Below, piece after piece: positions 16,566-26,299 of a DNA stretch of 55,681 nucleotides. The translations under genes and the position numbers were made by a program. Each line of letters starts with the position of its first letter. The stretch's first letter is position 1. The notes under the pieces were generated by a model. It did not search any database. It was not told the origin of the DNA and saw nothing but the letters and a program-made list of their open reading frames with translations. This stretch comes from Terrimonas_A sp036262095 (lineage in GTDB: Bacteria > Bacteroidota > Bacteroidia > Chitinophagales > Chitinophagaceae): contig DATAJQ010000291.1 in NCBI GenBank assembly GCA_036262095.1, forward strand, positions 1-55,681, given 5' to 3'.

Positions 16566-19397
16566 TTAAAGTCTGAATTTCACACCAGCACGTCCCCAGA
16601 ATGAATAGAATTGTTTTTGATACATCCGGTCTTCCTGACCGAAATAAACCCTTTGCGGAGCATTGGTCAGGTTTTGGGCTTCAGCGTAAACAGTAAATCT
16701 TTTATTGATCCGGTAAGATGCGTTTGCATCGATCTGCACACGTCCTGCCTGAATGATATCCTGCTCTTCATCCGCACCAAGTGTAGCAATATAAGAACCG
16801 TTATAGTTCAGGTTACCTTGTACAGTCAAACCTTTCCAGCCATAAGACAAAGAAGCGTTTGCTGTATGTGTAGCCTGACCTGGCAGGCGAAGATCTTTAC
16901 GCAGTTGCGCGTCTGCACTGGAATGAGAATACGTATAGTTAGCCAGCACAGAGAACCCTTTCAGGAAACCAGGAAGGAAAGTCAGGTTTGCTTGTGCATT
17001 CAGTTCTACACCGAATACGTTAGCAGCATCACCATTCAGGATCTGACGATATCTCCAGTCTGTATATTGGTCTGCTCCTGGAAATTCGTTGCCTGTTAAA
17101 CGTGTTTCACTGGCATATTGGAATTTGTCGATCTTCTTGTAGAAAACACCAGCAGACAAGATACCGAGGTTAGAAAGATATTTTTCTGCCATCAGGTCAA
17201 AATTCGTAGCAAACGCTGGCTTCAATTCAGGATTACCCTCTGAGATGATCTCACTTAATATGGTGATGGTGCGCCCTGGCACGAGATCAACAAAGTTTGG
17301 CCTTGAGTAACCGAAAGTAACGGCGCCACGGATCAATGTTGACTTGTTGATATCATATTTCGCCTGCAGGTTGGGAAGGAATTTGACATAACTTGTCTTC
17401 TTTTGAGTAGGTGTGGTTGATTCCCATAGTTCGTCAGCACCAATCGTGATGATATTACCCTTGTAATCAACATTCGTGTGCTCCACTCTTAAGCCGGCGA
17501 TCAGCATCCAGCGGTTGAATTGGATACGGTTCATGATATAACCGGACGCAACAGTTTCGACCGCATCGTAGTAATAAGCGTCGATGGTACCGCGTGTTGT
17601 TTCTTCCTGCTTTGTGAAATAAGCGGGATCATTTTGATATTGATTAAAGAAATCGATGGTTTTATCTTTATCTGCACCAAGACCGAAATTGGTAGCTCCA
17701 TCAAGCAGGTCAGCCGACACTTCCGGGTTTCCCATAAAGTTGGTCAGGTTTCCTGTTGCGGCTGCACCGGTATATGTGCTTACCAGCGCAGTTTCCGGGC
17801 GCCATCTTGAGTTGTGCATTCTCTTTAATTTACCACCCATTTTAAAAGTGGCGGAGTTGTTACCCAACTTATAGTCATAAGTAGCATTGATCTTGCCCAC
17901 GAAATTTTTACCTTCTGTATTCCAGTTGTCCCTTTCTACCGTATTATATTTAAAAAGAGAAGCATTGTTTTTCCAGTCGGTTCCAGTGGCCATCAGATAG
18001 TCTGTAGAAATATCAGTGATCTGCAAGGGAATATCGCCTGTGATATAATTGTATGTTCCTGCAATGGTTTCATACTGCGAGTTGCTGAAAAACGCTCCCA
18101 TATCCAGCTTTACACGTTTGATACGGGTTTCAAATTGCAGGTTCAGATTTACATTTTTGTTGTCTTCGTTAGCGGAACGTATCTCATTGTAAGAACGTCC
18201 CCTGGTTGTTGTATAAACGCCTTCTGCATTTTGTGTGGTCCGGGACGACTGCATTCTTGTGCGTTTGCGATACCGGGTGAGCTCATTATCATGATCGCTA
18301 TACATGAAGTTTGCAACGAAGCTGGTCACAGGACTTAAGCTAATATCCATGGTACCTGAAAGGCCTTTACGCGTACGTTGATTCTCTACATATAAATAAC
18401 GCACATCCGTTGGGAAGTAGATTGGACCTTTCCCATAATCTTTTTGCTCCCATACCTGGGCACGAACTTCATCATATCCGTTGGTGGTACGGTAATAACT
18501 TGCATTCGCCATCAGACCTAACACACCATTCGGGTTCTTGGCAGTTGCAAAAAAACGTTTGCCGACAGAAAGGTTGCCAATGCCATTTGCTTTACTGCGG
18601 AGATCATTGTAACCAAGGCCGGCGTCCAGTGTCAGTCTTGTTTTCAGCGAAGTGGCAGTAGGTGATTTCATGTTGATCTGCCCTGCGATCGCATCGCCAT
18701 CCAGATCAGGTGTCAGTGTTTTGATCACTTCCATTGAAGCAAGTACGCTGGTCGGGATCACATCCAATTGAGCGTTACGGCTGCCTTCTTCTGATGAACC
18801 CATGATCTGCTCGCCATTCACATTGATATTGGTGAAATTACCTGGCGTACCGCGCAATTGAATCGTAGCACCTTCACCGCTGCTGTTGCGACCAATGGTC
18901 ACACCCGGCAGGCGCTGCATAGACTCTGCAACGTTGAGATCAGGATAGCGGCCCATCAGGTCGGCAGAGATCACCTGTTTGATGTTGTCGGCATTGCGTT
19001 GCTGGTTCAATGCTTTTTGCTGGCCTTCACGCACGCTTGATACAGTTACACCGGAAAGGCTGACAGTATTGGGCGTAAGTTTAATTTCGCTGTTAACAGT
19101 CTGGCCAGCTCTGACCTCGATATTCTGTTCAAAAGATTTAAAGCCCATGTAATTGATCACAAGCGTGTACGTTCCCTGTTTTACTCCCAGGAATTCATAA
19201 ACACCTGCGAGATTGGTGGTAGTACCTCTTGTACTACCTTTTATTGTAACAGAAGCGCCAGGCAATGCGCCTCCATCCAGATCGGTTACCTGTCCCTTAA
19301 TATCTCCGCTCGTTGACTGAGCTGAAATACCTGAAAAGAAGAACAGGAATGCCAGTGTAATCACCGGCATCAGCAGTTGGTGGATCCTTTGTTTCAT
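16566..19397 (-). CDS. TonB-dependent outer-membrane receptor with carboxypeptidase-like N-terminal domain
   Basis: Outer-membrane active transporter, driven by TonB, for an oligosaccharide or similar ligand. I chose the ATG at 19397 because it gives a standard signal peptide (MKQRIHQLLMPVITLAFLF, cleavage after GISAQ); ATGs at 19433 and 19442 would add up to 15 residues. Then follow a CarboxypepD_reg-like beta-sandwich (IKGQVTDLDGGALPGASV), a plug (QRLPGVTIGRNSSGEGATI) and a 22-strand barrel ending in an aromatic-rich tail (FYSFWGRAGVKFRL). It resembles TonB receptors of the Xanthomonas/Caulobacter polysaccharide type more than SusC, and no SusD-like partner is encoded nearby. Co-transcribed with the two upstream genes. 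Confidence 0.92.
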   Translation of the reverse strand: MKQRIHQLLMPVITLAFLFFFSGISAQSTSGDIKGQVTDLDGGALPGASVTIKGSTRGTTTNLAGVYEFLGVKQGTYTLVINYMGFKSFEQNIEVRAGQTVNSEIKLTPNTVSLSGVTVSSVREGQQKALNQQRNADNIKQVISADLMGRYPDLNVAESMQRLPGVTIGRNSSGEGATIQLRGTPGNFTNINVNGEQIMGSSEEGSRNAQLDVIPTSVLASMEVIKTLTPDLDGDAIAGQINMKSPTATSLKTRLTLDAGLGYNDLRSKANGIGNLSVGKRFFATAKNPNGVLGLMANASYYRTTNGYDEVRAQVWEQKDYGKGPIYFPTDVRYLYVENQRTRKGLSGTMDISLSPVTSFVANFMYSDHDNELTRYRKRTRMQSSRTTQNAEGVYTTTRGRSYNEIRSANEDNKNVNLNLQFETRIKRVKLDMGAFFSNSQYETIAGTYNYITGDIPLQITDISTDYLMATGTDWKNNASLFKYNTVERDNWNTEGKNFVGKINATYDYKLGNNSATFKMGGKLKRMHNSRWRPETALVSTYTGAAATGNLTNFMGNPEVSADLLDGATNFGLGADKDKTIDFFNQYQNDPAYFTKQEETTRGTIDAYYYDAVETVASGYIMNRIQFNRWMLIAGLRVEHTNVDYKGNIITIGADELWESTTPTQKKTSYVKFLPNLQAKYDINKSTLIRGAVTFGYSRPNFVDLVPGRTITILSEIISEGNPELKPAFATNFDLMAEKYLSNLGILSAGVFYKKIDKFQYASETRLTGNEFPGADQYTDWRYRQILNGDAANVFGVELNAQANLTFLPGFLKGFSVLANYTYSHSSADAQLRKDLRLPGQATHTANASLSYGWKGLTVQGNLNYNGSYIATLGADEEQDIIQAGRVQIDANASYRINKRFTVYAEAQNLTNAPQRVYFGQEDRMYQKQFYSFWGRAGVKFRL

Positions 19398-19454
19398 TTT
19401 GCAGATATTTTTTAATAAAAAAATAGTTCTCATTTTAAGCAATCGTTTATGTGT

Positions 19455-20726
19455 TTATTTGAATTTAAAATTTCGGTAATCCACCAGGAAACGCAAGGCA
19501 AAGCTGGTCCCGATGTCGCGGTTGGTCAGCCATATTTTTCCTTTTTGAAAACGGGTGCGTGTTTCCAGTACTGCGCCGCGCAGATTCGGATCAGGATGAT
19601 CTTCTGCATAGCGGTTCTTAATTATCCAGGTAGCAGATTTTTCGATATTGGGGTCAAACTCTTTGAACCCTTCTTTAGACAATTCGATCCATACAATACC
19701 GGCGAGTGCAACTGCAGAGCCTGTTGAAGATCCTTTATCCGGTTTCTGCCCGTTTGTATAGTTGTCATAAAAGATGGTCCCGTCTTTTTGCTGTGCTTTG
19801 GCAAATGCGCGAGCTGTTTTAGCTGCAGACTCCAGGTATTTTCTGTCGCCGGTAAGCTTGAAGGCTTCAATCAAAGATTCGGCATACCACAATGAAAAGC
19901 GGGGGTGGAATGTATGTGCTTCAGTTGAATTGGGCATGAAACGCATCCATACGCCTTCTTCTCCCTGTTTTTCGATCAGGCTATTGCACAAAAGGATGAA
20001 AGCGTCTTTGAATTTTTTATCGCCTGAAAATTCATACGCGTCTTTGAACAAAGATCCTTCAGTGTTGGGCCGCGACACATCAAACAGTTCCTGGTCTTTC
20101 TGCGCTTTTTGTTTCCAGAAAGGGCTGTACTCTTTCAACACCTCTCCTGTTTTTGCATCAATATTATCATAACATACTCCTTGCTCAGGGTAATACATAT
20201 TAGCCAGCATCCAGGAAGCAGCATTAGTAGCTACTTTCGCATACTTCGGATCTTTGGTTACGCGAGACAGTTCATATATACCCGGTGTTCCATCAGAAAC
20301 AGTGGCAAATACGATAAAGTCTTCGCCAAGCACATCTCCATGTCTTGCATCCACCATTCCCTTCAGCTTGGGATGGTCTTTTATTTCCATGCTGATCCAG
20401 AAATTGCCGCCACGCTTGGCAGCATCCAGGTATGATTTATTACCGGTTGCTTTGTAAGCAGCCAGCAATGCGTTTATGGCCTGTCCAGTATGCCAGGGCA
20501 CTTCATACTCATACCATTTTCCTTCCGTCACGTTATAGTCGCAACGCGACTTGCCCTGTTTGTCGAGGATCACTTCGGAAACATAGCGGGCTGTTTCATT
20601 AATAGCTTTGGTTATTTCTTCCTTTTTGGGTTGAGCATTTACCTGCATTCCACCCAGGGAAAGAGCCAGAAAGGAAAAAGCACAAAAAGCTGTCTTAATC
20701 GGCCTCAAATGTTTGATCTTTTGCAT
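19455..20726 (-). CDS. Secreted alpha/alpha-toroid protein, possible glycoside hydrolase or uronyl-acting enzyme
   Basis: 423 residues with a signal peptide (cleavage near VNAQP, residue 32). The rest is helix-hairpin rich with repeated motifs such as AINALLAAYKATGNKSYLDAA, LSRVTKDPKYAKVA and LIEAFKLTGDRKYLESAAKT, typical of an (alpha/alpha)6 barrel as in GH88, GH105 and epimerase families. I see no certain catalytic signature, so the family stays open. Its start overlaps the end of the GH20 gene by 32 bp, suggesting translational coupling. The receptor gene starts 57 bp downstream. A role in trimming the glycan imported by that receptor is inferred from context. Confidence 0.65.
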   Translation of the reverse strand: MQKIKHLRPIKTAFCAFSFLALSLGGMQVNAQPKKEEITKAINETARYVSEVILDKQGKSRCDYNVTEGKWYEYEVPWHTGQAINALLAAYKATGNKSYLDAAKRGGNFWISMEIKDHPKLKGMVDARHGDVLGEDFIVFATVSDGTPGIYELSRVTKDPKYAKVATNAASWMLANMYYPEQGVCYDNIDAKTGEVLKEYSPFWKQKAQKDQELFDVSRPNTEGSLFKDAYEFSGDKKFKDAFILLCNSLIEKQGEEGVWMRFMPNSTEAHTFHPRFSLWYAESLIEAFKLTGDRKYLESAAKTARAFAKAQQKDGTIFYDNYTNGQKPDKGSSTGSAVALAGIVWIELSKEGFKEFDPNIEKSATWIIKNRYAEDHPDPNLRGAVLETRTRFQKGKIWLTNRDIGTSFALRFLVDYRNFKFK

Positions 20727-23247
20727 TCAGTGTATACTTGTGTTTATGATTGGTAATGGCAAGATCGTCCTGCAGTCTGAATGTAAACGTCCAGGGCCGA
20801 TCATTTTGCTTTCTTATTTTCACTAGTACATGATTCACACCTCCTTTAAGAGGCAGATTTAATTGTTCTTCCCCTGAGCTGCGTCCATTGCCTGAAAATA
20901 CCTTTACACCATTGCAATACACTTCAGTTTCATCATTCACTGTAATAAAAGCATTGGCGTTGACAGCTTTCTCCGCATTGATCAGGCAATACGCATATCC
21001 TGATACTGAAACAGGATTTTTATAGTTAGCATCCAGGTCAATGATCCCTCCTTCTGTTGAGGAATACTTCTGCCAGCGATAGGTTTTTCCCAGGTAATGA
21101 GTGAAATCGCCAGGGGATGGTGGCTTATCATATTCTTTATTGGAAGAATACAGGAATCCTGGCAATTCACTCTTATCAGCTAAAGGAAAAGGGCCTCCGA
21201 CCATCCAGTTCTTAAAATAAAAACGGTCGCTCACAGTAATGTTCAGCCGCAGTGCAGATGCCGGCGGAATAGTATGGTGGGCTGCAATTGCAGTATGGGC
21301 TGCCCTAAGTTGTTGTCGCAGTTGCAACAGGTCATTTCTTTTTTTATTATACGGCTCCATGGTCTTATCGAGCCAGTACAACTGGTTTTCGCTCAACCAG
21401 GATTTACGGAACCATTCAGCATGAGCAGCATACCGCTTTTGCAGGGCACTGGCTGCATCGATGCATTCCTGCAACAGTCCTTCTGCCTTAGCCGCATTGG
21501 CAGACAGAGTAGCATCCGCATATTTTTTTACAATGCCTGCAATTACCACCCTTGTATCAATGATCAGTTTATACTGACCTATTGCATATTTCAACGCATC
21601 AATATCAGACAGATTTCTGCTGCCTTTAGCTGCATTGACGTAAGAAGCGGCCGCATTTAATATTTCCGTTGCTTTTGTTGCAGATGAGTTGTTGAGAATA
21701 AGTTGCTTGCCGCTATCGGGCAGTATTTTCTGATACCAGAGCTGATCATTCAGGTTATATGTCAGCTCGAGTCCTCTTAGTTCCATCAGTTTGAAGAGGG
21801 CCTTCACATAATTATCGTCTTTGCTGCTATAGGCAGCAAGAGAAAAACGCTGATCAAAACTGTTTTCATAAGCCGTGCTTACATTCCAGCTTTTTTCTGC
21901 TGCCACATACACGCCATACCAGTCTCCTGCAAAAAGATACGTGCCGCCGTCGTCCCAGATAGTTGTAAATGCACCGGTAGAACCATTCAGTTTACCCTGT
22001 TCCAGAAACCCTTTGATATTTGCTTTTGCCATCGCCATATCAGGGAACATACGGTAAGAATTGAGTATGCCGGGGCAGACCATGAATTCCAGGCCACGCT
22101 CAGTGAAAGGCTTGATCCAGGGATCAAAACTTTTTTTGTCGCCATATTCCCAGGTGAGGTAGATCACATCTTTAGGCAGCATGTCCAGCACTTCTTCATG
22201 TTGCAAAGCAATATCCCCCCACATCATCATCCGCTTGCCATGGCTTTTAACTACATCGTAAAGAAACTTCAGGTGATCAGCATAAAACCGGGCCTGACCA
22301 ATACTGTCAATATAAGGTTTTGATCTGCCTTTACCCAAGTCGAATGTTTCATCACAGTTCACATTAAAATAAGGTGCACTGAACGCATCACACAATTCCC
22401 CGATCACATCTGCCAGGAATTTTCTTGCTTTCGGATCAAGCGGAGAGATCAATGTTGATGTTTCTCCCATTGATTTGTATTGAGGCAGTGCCAGGATCTT
22501 TTCAAAATGCCCGAATGATTGGAAACTGCCGATCAACTGCATCTGGTATTTGGCAGCATATGCAGATAATTCTTTTATCTGTGGAATGGTGAGTTTGCCA
22601 TTAGCCGGAGCAAAATCAGGATGAGACAGGGGCTGAACAACATGCTCGATATAAAAAGAAAGATAGTTGATCTTCAGTTCCGCCATCCTTTCAATCTGTT
22701 TCTTTATATAATCAACAGTAGGAATGGGGCCACGGCTGATATCATCATATATCACACGGTGTTCAAAAGAAGGCCAGTCAGTAATAGATAAAGCTGTATT
22801 CCATTTACTCCTGGTGAGTTGTTTCAATGTTTGCAAGCCATAAAAAAGGCCGGTTTCAGTATTGGCAGCGATCAGTCTTTGCTTTTTATTTACCAGCAGT
22901 ACATATCCTTCTCTTCCGATCTTGTCAAGCAGACCACCAGCTTCTGCCTGCAAAAGGGAATCTGTTTTTTTGTTTTTTCCGATAAGTGCAAGAGTGATAT
23001 CTGCCTGGGGTAATTTGTTGTTTTTCTCTTCCGCAACAAATTTGTTCCAGTTCTCCTTAAGCCGCATTACAGCAGCCCGATCAAGTCCCTGGTTCTGAAA
23101 GCGCAAGCTGGCAGGAAAAGAAATGGCTTGGGAAGTTAAAGACACCTGTTGGGGATAAGGGAGTACCGGCAGGTCGTTCGACCAGCAGTTTGCACCAGCA
23201 AATAGCACAATGATCAACAGCAAGAAGTTCCTACTAATAGTCCTCAT
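20695..23247 (-). CDS. Glycoside hydrolase family 20 beta-N-acetylhexosaminidase (secreted)
   Basis: Removes terminal N-acetylhexosamines from glycans by substrate-assisted catalysis. 850 residues: signal peptide (near residue 22), the N-terminal GH20b zincin-like domain ending around AANTETGLFYGLQTLKQL, then the TIM barrel starting at HRVIYDDISRGP. The catalytic Asp-Glu pair is in FNVNCDETFDLG. The C-terminal 130 residues form an added beta-sandwich (FYFKNWMVGGPFPL and VNDETEVYCNGVKVF), probably carbohydrate binding. First gene of an operon with the toroid protein and the TonB receptor, with a strong palindrome upstream at 23372-23397. Confidence 0.88.
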   Translation of the reverse strand: MRTISRNFLLLIIVLFAGANCWSNDLPVLPYPQQVSLTSQAISFPASLRFQNQGLDRAAVMRLKENWNKFVAEEKNNKLPQADITLALIGKNKKTDSLLQAEAGGLLDKIGREGYVLLVNKKQRLIAANTETGLFYGLQTLKQLTRSKWNTALSITDWPSFEHRVIYDDISRGPIPTVDYIKKQIERMAELKINYLSFYIEHVVQPLSHPDFAPANGKLTIPQIKELSAYAAKYQMQLIGSFQSFGHFEKILALPQYKSMGETSTLISPLDPKARKFLADVIGELCDAFSAPYFNVNCDETFDLGKGRSKPYIDSIGQARFYADHLKFLYDVVKSHGKRMMMWGDIALQHEEVLDMLPKDVIYLTWEYGDKKSFDPWIKPFTERGLEFMVCPGILNSYRMFPDMAMAKANIKGFLEQGKLNGSTGAFTTIWDDGGTYLFAGDWYGVYVAAEKSWNVSTAYENSFDQRFSLAAYSSKDDNYVKALFKLMELRGLELTYNLNDQLWYQKILPDSGKQLILNNSSATKATEILNAAASYVNAAKGSRNLSDIDALKYAIGQYKLIIDTRVVIAGIVKKYADATLSANAAKAEGLLQECIDAASALQKRYAAHAEWFRKSWLSENQLYWLDKTMEPYNKKRNDLLQLRQQLRAAHTAIAAHHTIPPASALRLNITVSDRFYFKNWMVGGPFPLADKSELPGFLYSSNKEYDKPPSPGDFTHYLGKTYRWQKYSSTEGGIIDLDANYKNPVSVSGYAYCLINAEKAVNANAFITVNDETEVYCNGVKVFSGNGRSSGEEQLNLPLKGGVNHVLVKIRKQNDRPWTFTFRLQDDLAITNHKHKYTLNAKDQTFEAD

Positions 23248-23371
23248 TTATTTCAAAGCCTTTTAAACTAATAGAAGAATCCAAATCTGAAAAATACTTC
23301 GACCGCCTGTTACAAAACAAATGATGGGCATTTTCCAGGATCCAATCGTTATACAACACTAATATAGGATT

Positions 23372-23397
23372 AATTTCCGGTAACGTACCCGGAAATT
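23372..23397. promoter_or_regulatory. 26-bp palindrome, candidate operator for the GH20-TonB receptor operon
   Basis: Perfect 9-bp arms AATTTCCGG and CCGGAAATT surround TAACGTAC. It is 125 bp upstream of the GH20 start. On the - strand its core TTTCCGGGTACGT is identical over 13 bases to the site at 30518-30530, upstream of the next operon of the same locus. The central CG and symmetric arms resemble LacI-family operators. The regulator encoded at 32500-33573 is the obvious candidate, but this is inference. Confidence 0.6.
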
Positions 23398-23437
23398 GTT
23401 AAAAATTTTATCAAAGAAATCGACACTTTCTCCACTG

Positions 23438-26281
23438 TTACTGTATTTTAACAGACACCGAATTATTCAAGGTGGTGATCTCCGCCTGGCCGCATGACGC
23501 GCCAATAGTTAACATACGCATACCCGCTGATGATTTCAACCTGAAAATCACTTGCTTCGAACGCGGTTTCAGATCATCCGGCGCTTCCAGCACAGGCATA
23601 TCCAGGCTGTCTTTTACCTGCCCGTCAATGGTTAATACGATCTTGCAATTCCGGGCTGCCTGGTTGCCGATATTATGTATAACTGCCTGTACATCCACTT
23701 CTCCCGCCGCACTTTTCACAAAAGTGATATCCCTTGCTGCAAGTGCGAGGTCGGGCTTTGCTGATTTACCGGAGGCATGAGCTTTCAGTTGCTCCACTGA
23801 AACAATCAAAAGCTTACCAGCCGGCAGGTGCAGGGATATATCATTTACTCTTTCTTTCAACTCAATAGTAGTATCGATCAGGTTTTCATCTGCAACTCCA
23901 TCATTATTACGGTCAATACCTGAACGCAGTTTATATAAACCAGGCTGCAATTGCCAGGTGCGTAGCCCTATTGTTTTCTCATTACCGAAATTATAGAGTG
24001 ACGCAAGTACTGTCTTTTCATCTCCTCCCTTCACAAGAATAGCAACATCTTTACCAGTGTTTTTCCATGAAGTGATCAGCGAAGGATATTCATAGCCTGC
24101 TCCAAAATGCCCGGTATACATACCCATAAGAATATTACTTCCGGGTATATACACCCTGTCGGTGAATTTTACTTCACTGGTGAGAAGAGGAAAATTATAT
24201 CGAAGCGTTTGCAATATCTTCTGCAATCCATTTTCCAGGATAGTATCGTTGTAGCTTATGGAGTACCGGTTATAAGGCTGTCCATACAATTGCACCAATG
24301 AATCATACTGGTTGTTCCGGGTAAGTTGTTTAGCCATAGCAAATACTTTACCCATAGGATTTGTAGCGGGATCATGATCTGATCCACCGGAAAGCAATTG
24401 CTGTTTCACCCAGGCTAGACTGCCGGGTTGTGCGGCTTCCCGGTCTTCCTTCTCCCATCTTGCTTTATTGATAAGTTCATTATAAAAATTAACTGTACGC
24501 AGATAGAATGCATTTTGCGTAATGGCATACATGCCCATCAAATGATATTGCAGTTCATTAACATGCCCGAGATGATCCCAATCATAATAATCATAGGTGA
24601 GATCGGGGCTATACCATTTTTTGCTGTCGCCCCCTATCCTGTCGCCCACAAACCCAATAGCAGAAGGCAATACGCCTGCGGGTTTGCCATTATCCGTTCT
24701 TGCCGCATCGGCTATCCATGCTTTGCACCACTCGCCGAACTGCTGAACGATGGAAGGATTTTCATTATACCATGCTGCCCATAGCCCCGGCAATAAAGCT
24801 CTTGCGTTCAGGGCCACATCCACGCCATACGGAAATTGCGGCACCACTTCCGTTGCAGAAAGATAATACGATCTGAAATGACGATGACCAAGGGGAGTAA
24901 TGCCGGTCCATACATCAGCAAAATTCTGCATACTGATCATACATCTTTCCACATACTCAGGATCTCCATAATTGACAAGGAACATACCCGGATGTGTGTC
25001 GCGGAATAATTCTGCCGAGTGTTCCACATCATCCACTTTTTTTGCAAAGCCGCGTTCCAGCAGGCCACTGTTCCATACGCCATCAGCCAGTCGCATATAA
25101 CCCAGTTTCGCCAGGCTATCATCTGCTCCGAGAACAGCAGGCAGCCACCAGCGAAGTATCTCCACATCATCGCCATACTTGCCACCTAATTCACCATTGG
25201 CCGTTTGTTTTTGCGTTATCCACCAATGGATCACTTTCAGCATGCGATGCATAGCCTCCTGCTGATAAACAGCCCATAAAGGAGCGCCTTGCTGCGTTGT
25301 AACAGGAAACTCCTCATCCTTTATTTTCTCTCCCAGGTACATACTGATGATCTCATTCGCCGGATATGCTTTTTGCAGGGAAGTAAAATATGCACGGGCA
25401 GTTTTTTCATGCGCCGGGTTATTATCTTCCTGGTCGAGCCAGTAGTATATTCTGGCAAGAAGGTAACTCGCCCGGTTGTACAATGGATCTGTTGGATCTG
25501 CGATCACCTGCTCCAGCAGATCTGCTGCTGCATACATGCGATAGATCAGGCTCAGGCCTGTTTGTTTGGTTGCCCATAACCAGCCGCCTGCATCAAAATA
25601 GTAACAGGCCAGCAAATACTTATCAATAGTGTTCAAGCGGTTCAGCAAAGTAATATCGGCTGTATCCTTCTTCCATTTCTCCAATAGCGTTAACCGGAAT
25701 GCGCTCACTGCAGAAGTATCTTCTTCCAGTTCGCTATCAAAACGGATGGATTGGCTGGCAGATGCTGGTCTCAATTCAACAGCATATAACCCCACTCCTG
25801 TTCCTGTACCCTGTATCTTGATCACGGCATTTCCTCCTTTGATCGAAACCTTATGCCTGACCGTTTTATAAGCAAGCCTGTACCACGGGGCGTTGATGGT
25901 ATCCCCGAATTGCTCACCATTCACTGTAACAAGCATTCTCATAGATATGCTATCCTTATTACCCACACTAAGTGTAAGGTAATAATCATCATCAGGCAGA
26001 TCAACCCTGTAGACCAGGCTGTCTTTGCTCAAAACGCCTGAACGTAAAGAAGGGTCATGCAGTTTTTCATTCAATAATTCAAAAGCACCAGATGGAGCAT
26101 GTAACCAACCATAACCCTTCGAAACATCATACTGCATTGCATTAGTGATACGTGTATATCCGTTTGCTGCAGGTAAACCATCCGTTCCCATATCAAAAAG
26201 AAAATTCTTTCCCTGCCCGCTTTTATTACAGGAACCCAGGAAGAACAATCCGGCTAACATAAATATGAAAGAATACTTCAA
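23438..26281 (-). CDS. Large lipoprotein of unknown family with galactose-binding-like, toroid and CARDB-like parts
   Basis: 947-residue predicted outer lipoprotein: signal ending in the lipobox LGSC (Cys18). The first ~150 residues (FDMGTDGLPAANGYTRI through VGLYAVELRPA) look like the galactose-binding-like domain that precedes rhamnogalacturonan-type esterases and glycosidases. Residues 200-670 are helical and Trp-rich (WWLPAVLGADD, WDHLGHVNELQYHLMGMYA), consistent with an (alpha/alpha) barrel. A beta-sandwich follows, and the C-terminus (LALAARDITFVKSAAG, TLNNSVSVKI) fits a CARDB adhesion-like domain. I cannot assign a catalytic family. It follows GH28 and GH105 genes in one operon, so action on uronate-containing glycan is likely. 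Confidence 0.65.
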   Translation of the reverse strand: MKYSFIFMLAGLFFLGSCNKSGQGKNFLFDMGTDGLPAANGYTRITNAMQYDVSKGYGWLHAPSGAFELLNEKLHDPSLRSGVLSKDSLVYRVDLPDDDYYLTLSVGNKDSISMRMLVTVNGEQFGDTINAPWYRLAYKTVRHKVSIKGGNAVIKIQGTGTGVGLYAVELRPASASQSIRFDSELEEDTSAVSAFRLTLLEKWKKDTADITLLNRLNTIDKYLLACYYFDAGGWLWATKQTGLSLIYRMYAAADLLEQVIADPTDPLYNRASYLLARIYYWLDQEDNNPAHEKTARAYFTSLQKAYPANEIISMYLGEKIKDEEFPVTTQQGAPLWAVYQQEAMHRMLKVIHWWITQKQTANGELGGKYGDDVEILRWWLPAVLGADDSLAKLGYMRLADGVWNSGLLERGFAKKVDDVEHSAELFRDTHPGMFLVNYGDPEYVERCMISMQNFADVWTGITPLGHRHFRSYYLSATEVVPQFPYGVDVALNARALLPGLWAAWYNENPSIVQQFGEWCKAWIADAARTDNGKPAGVLPSAIGFVGDRIGGDSKKWYSPDLTYDYYDWDHLGHVNELQYHLMGMYAITQNAFYLRTVNFYNELINKARWEKEDREAAQPGSLAWVKQQLLSGGSDHDPATNPMGKVFAMAKQLTRNNQYDSLVQLYGQPYNRYSISYNDTILENGLQKILQTLRYNFPLLTSEVKFTDRVYIPGSNILMGMYTGHFGAGYEYPSLITSWKNTGKDVAILVKGGDEKTVLASLYNFGNEKTIGLRTWQLQPGLYKLRSGIDRNNDGVADENLIDTTIELKERVNDISLHLPAGKLLIVSVEQLKAHASGKSAKPDLALAARDITFVKSAAGEVDVQAVIHNIGNQAARNCKIVLTIDGQVKDSLDMPVLEAPDDLKPRSKQVIFRLKSSAGMRMLTIGASCGQAEITTLNNSVSVKIQ

Positions 26282-26299
26282 ATAAATCGTTTGATCAGG

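Noticed and set aside
16566..19397. Calling the TonB receptor a SusC
   Set aside because: It lacks a SusD-like neighbour and its plug resembles the general TonB receptor type.
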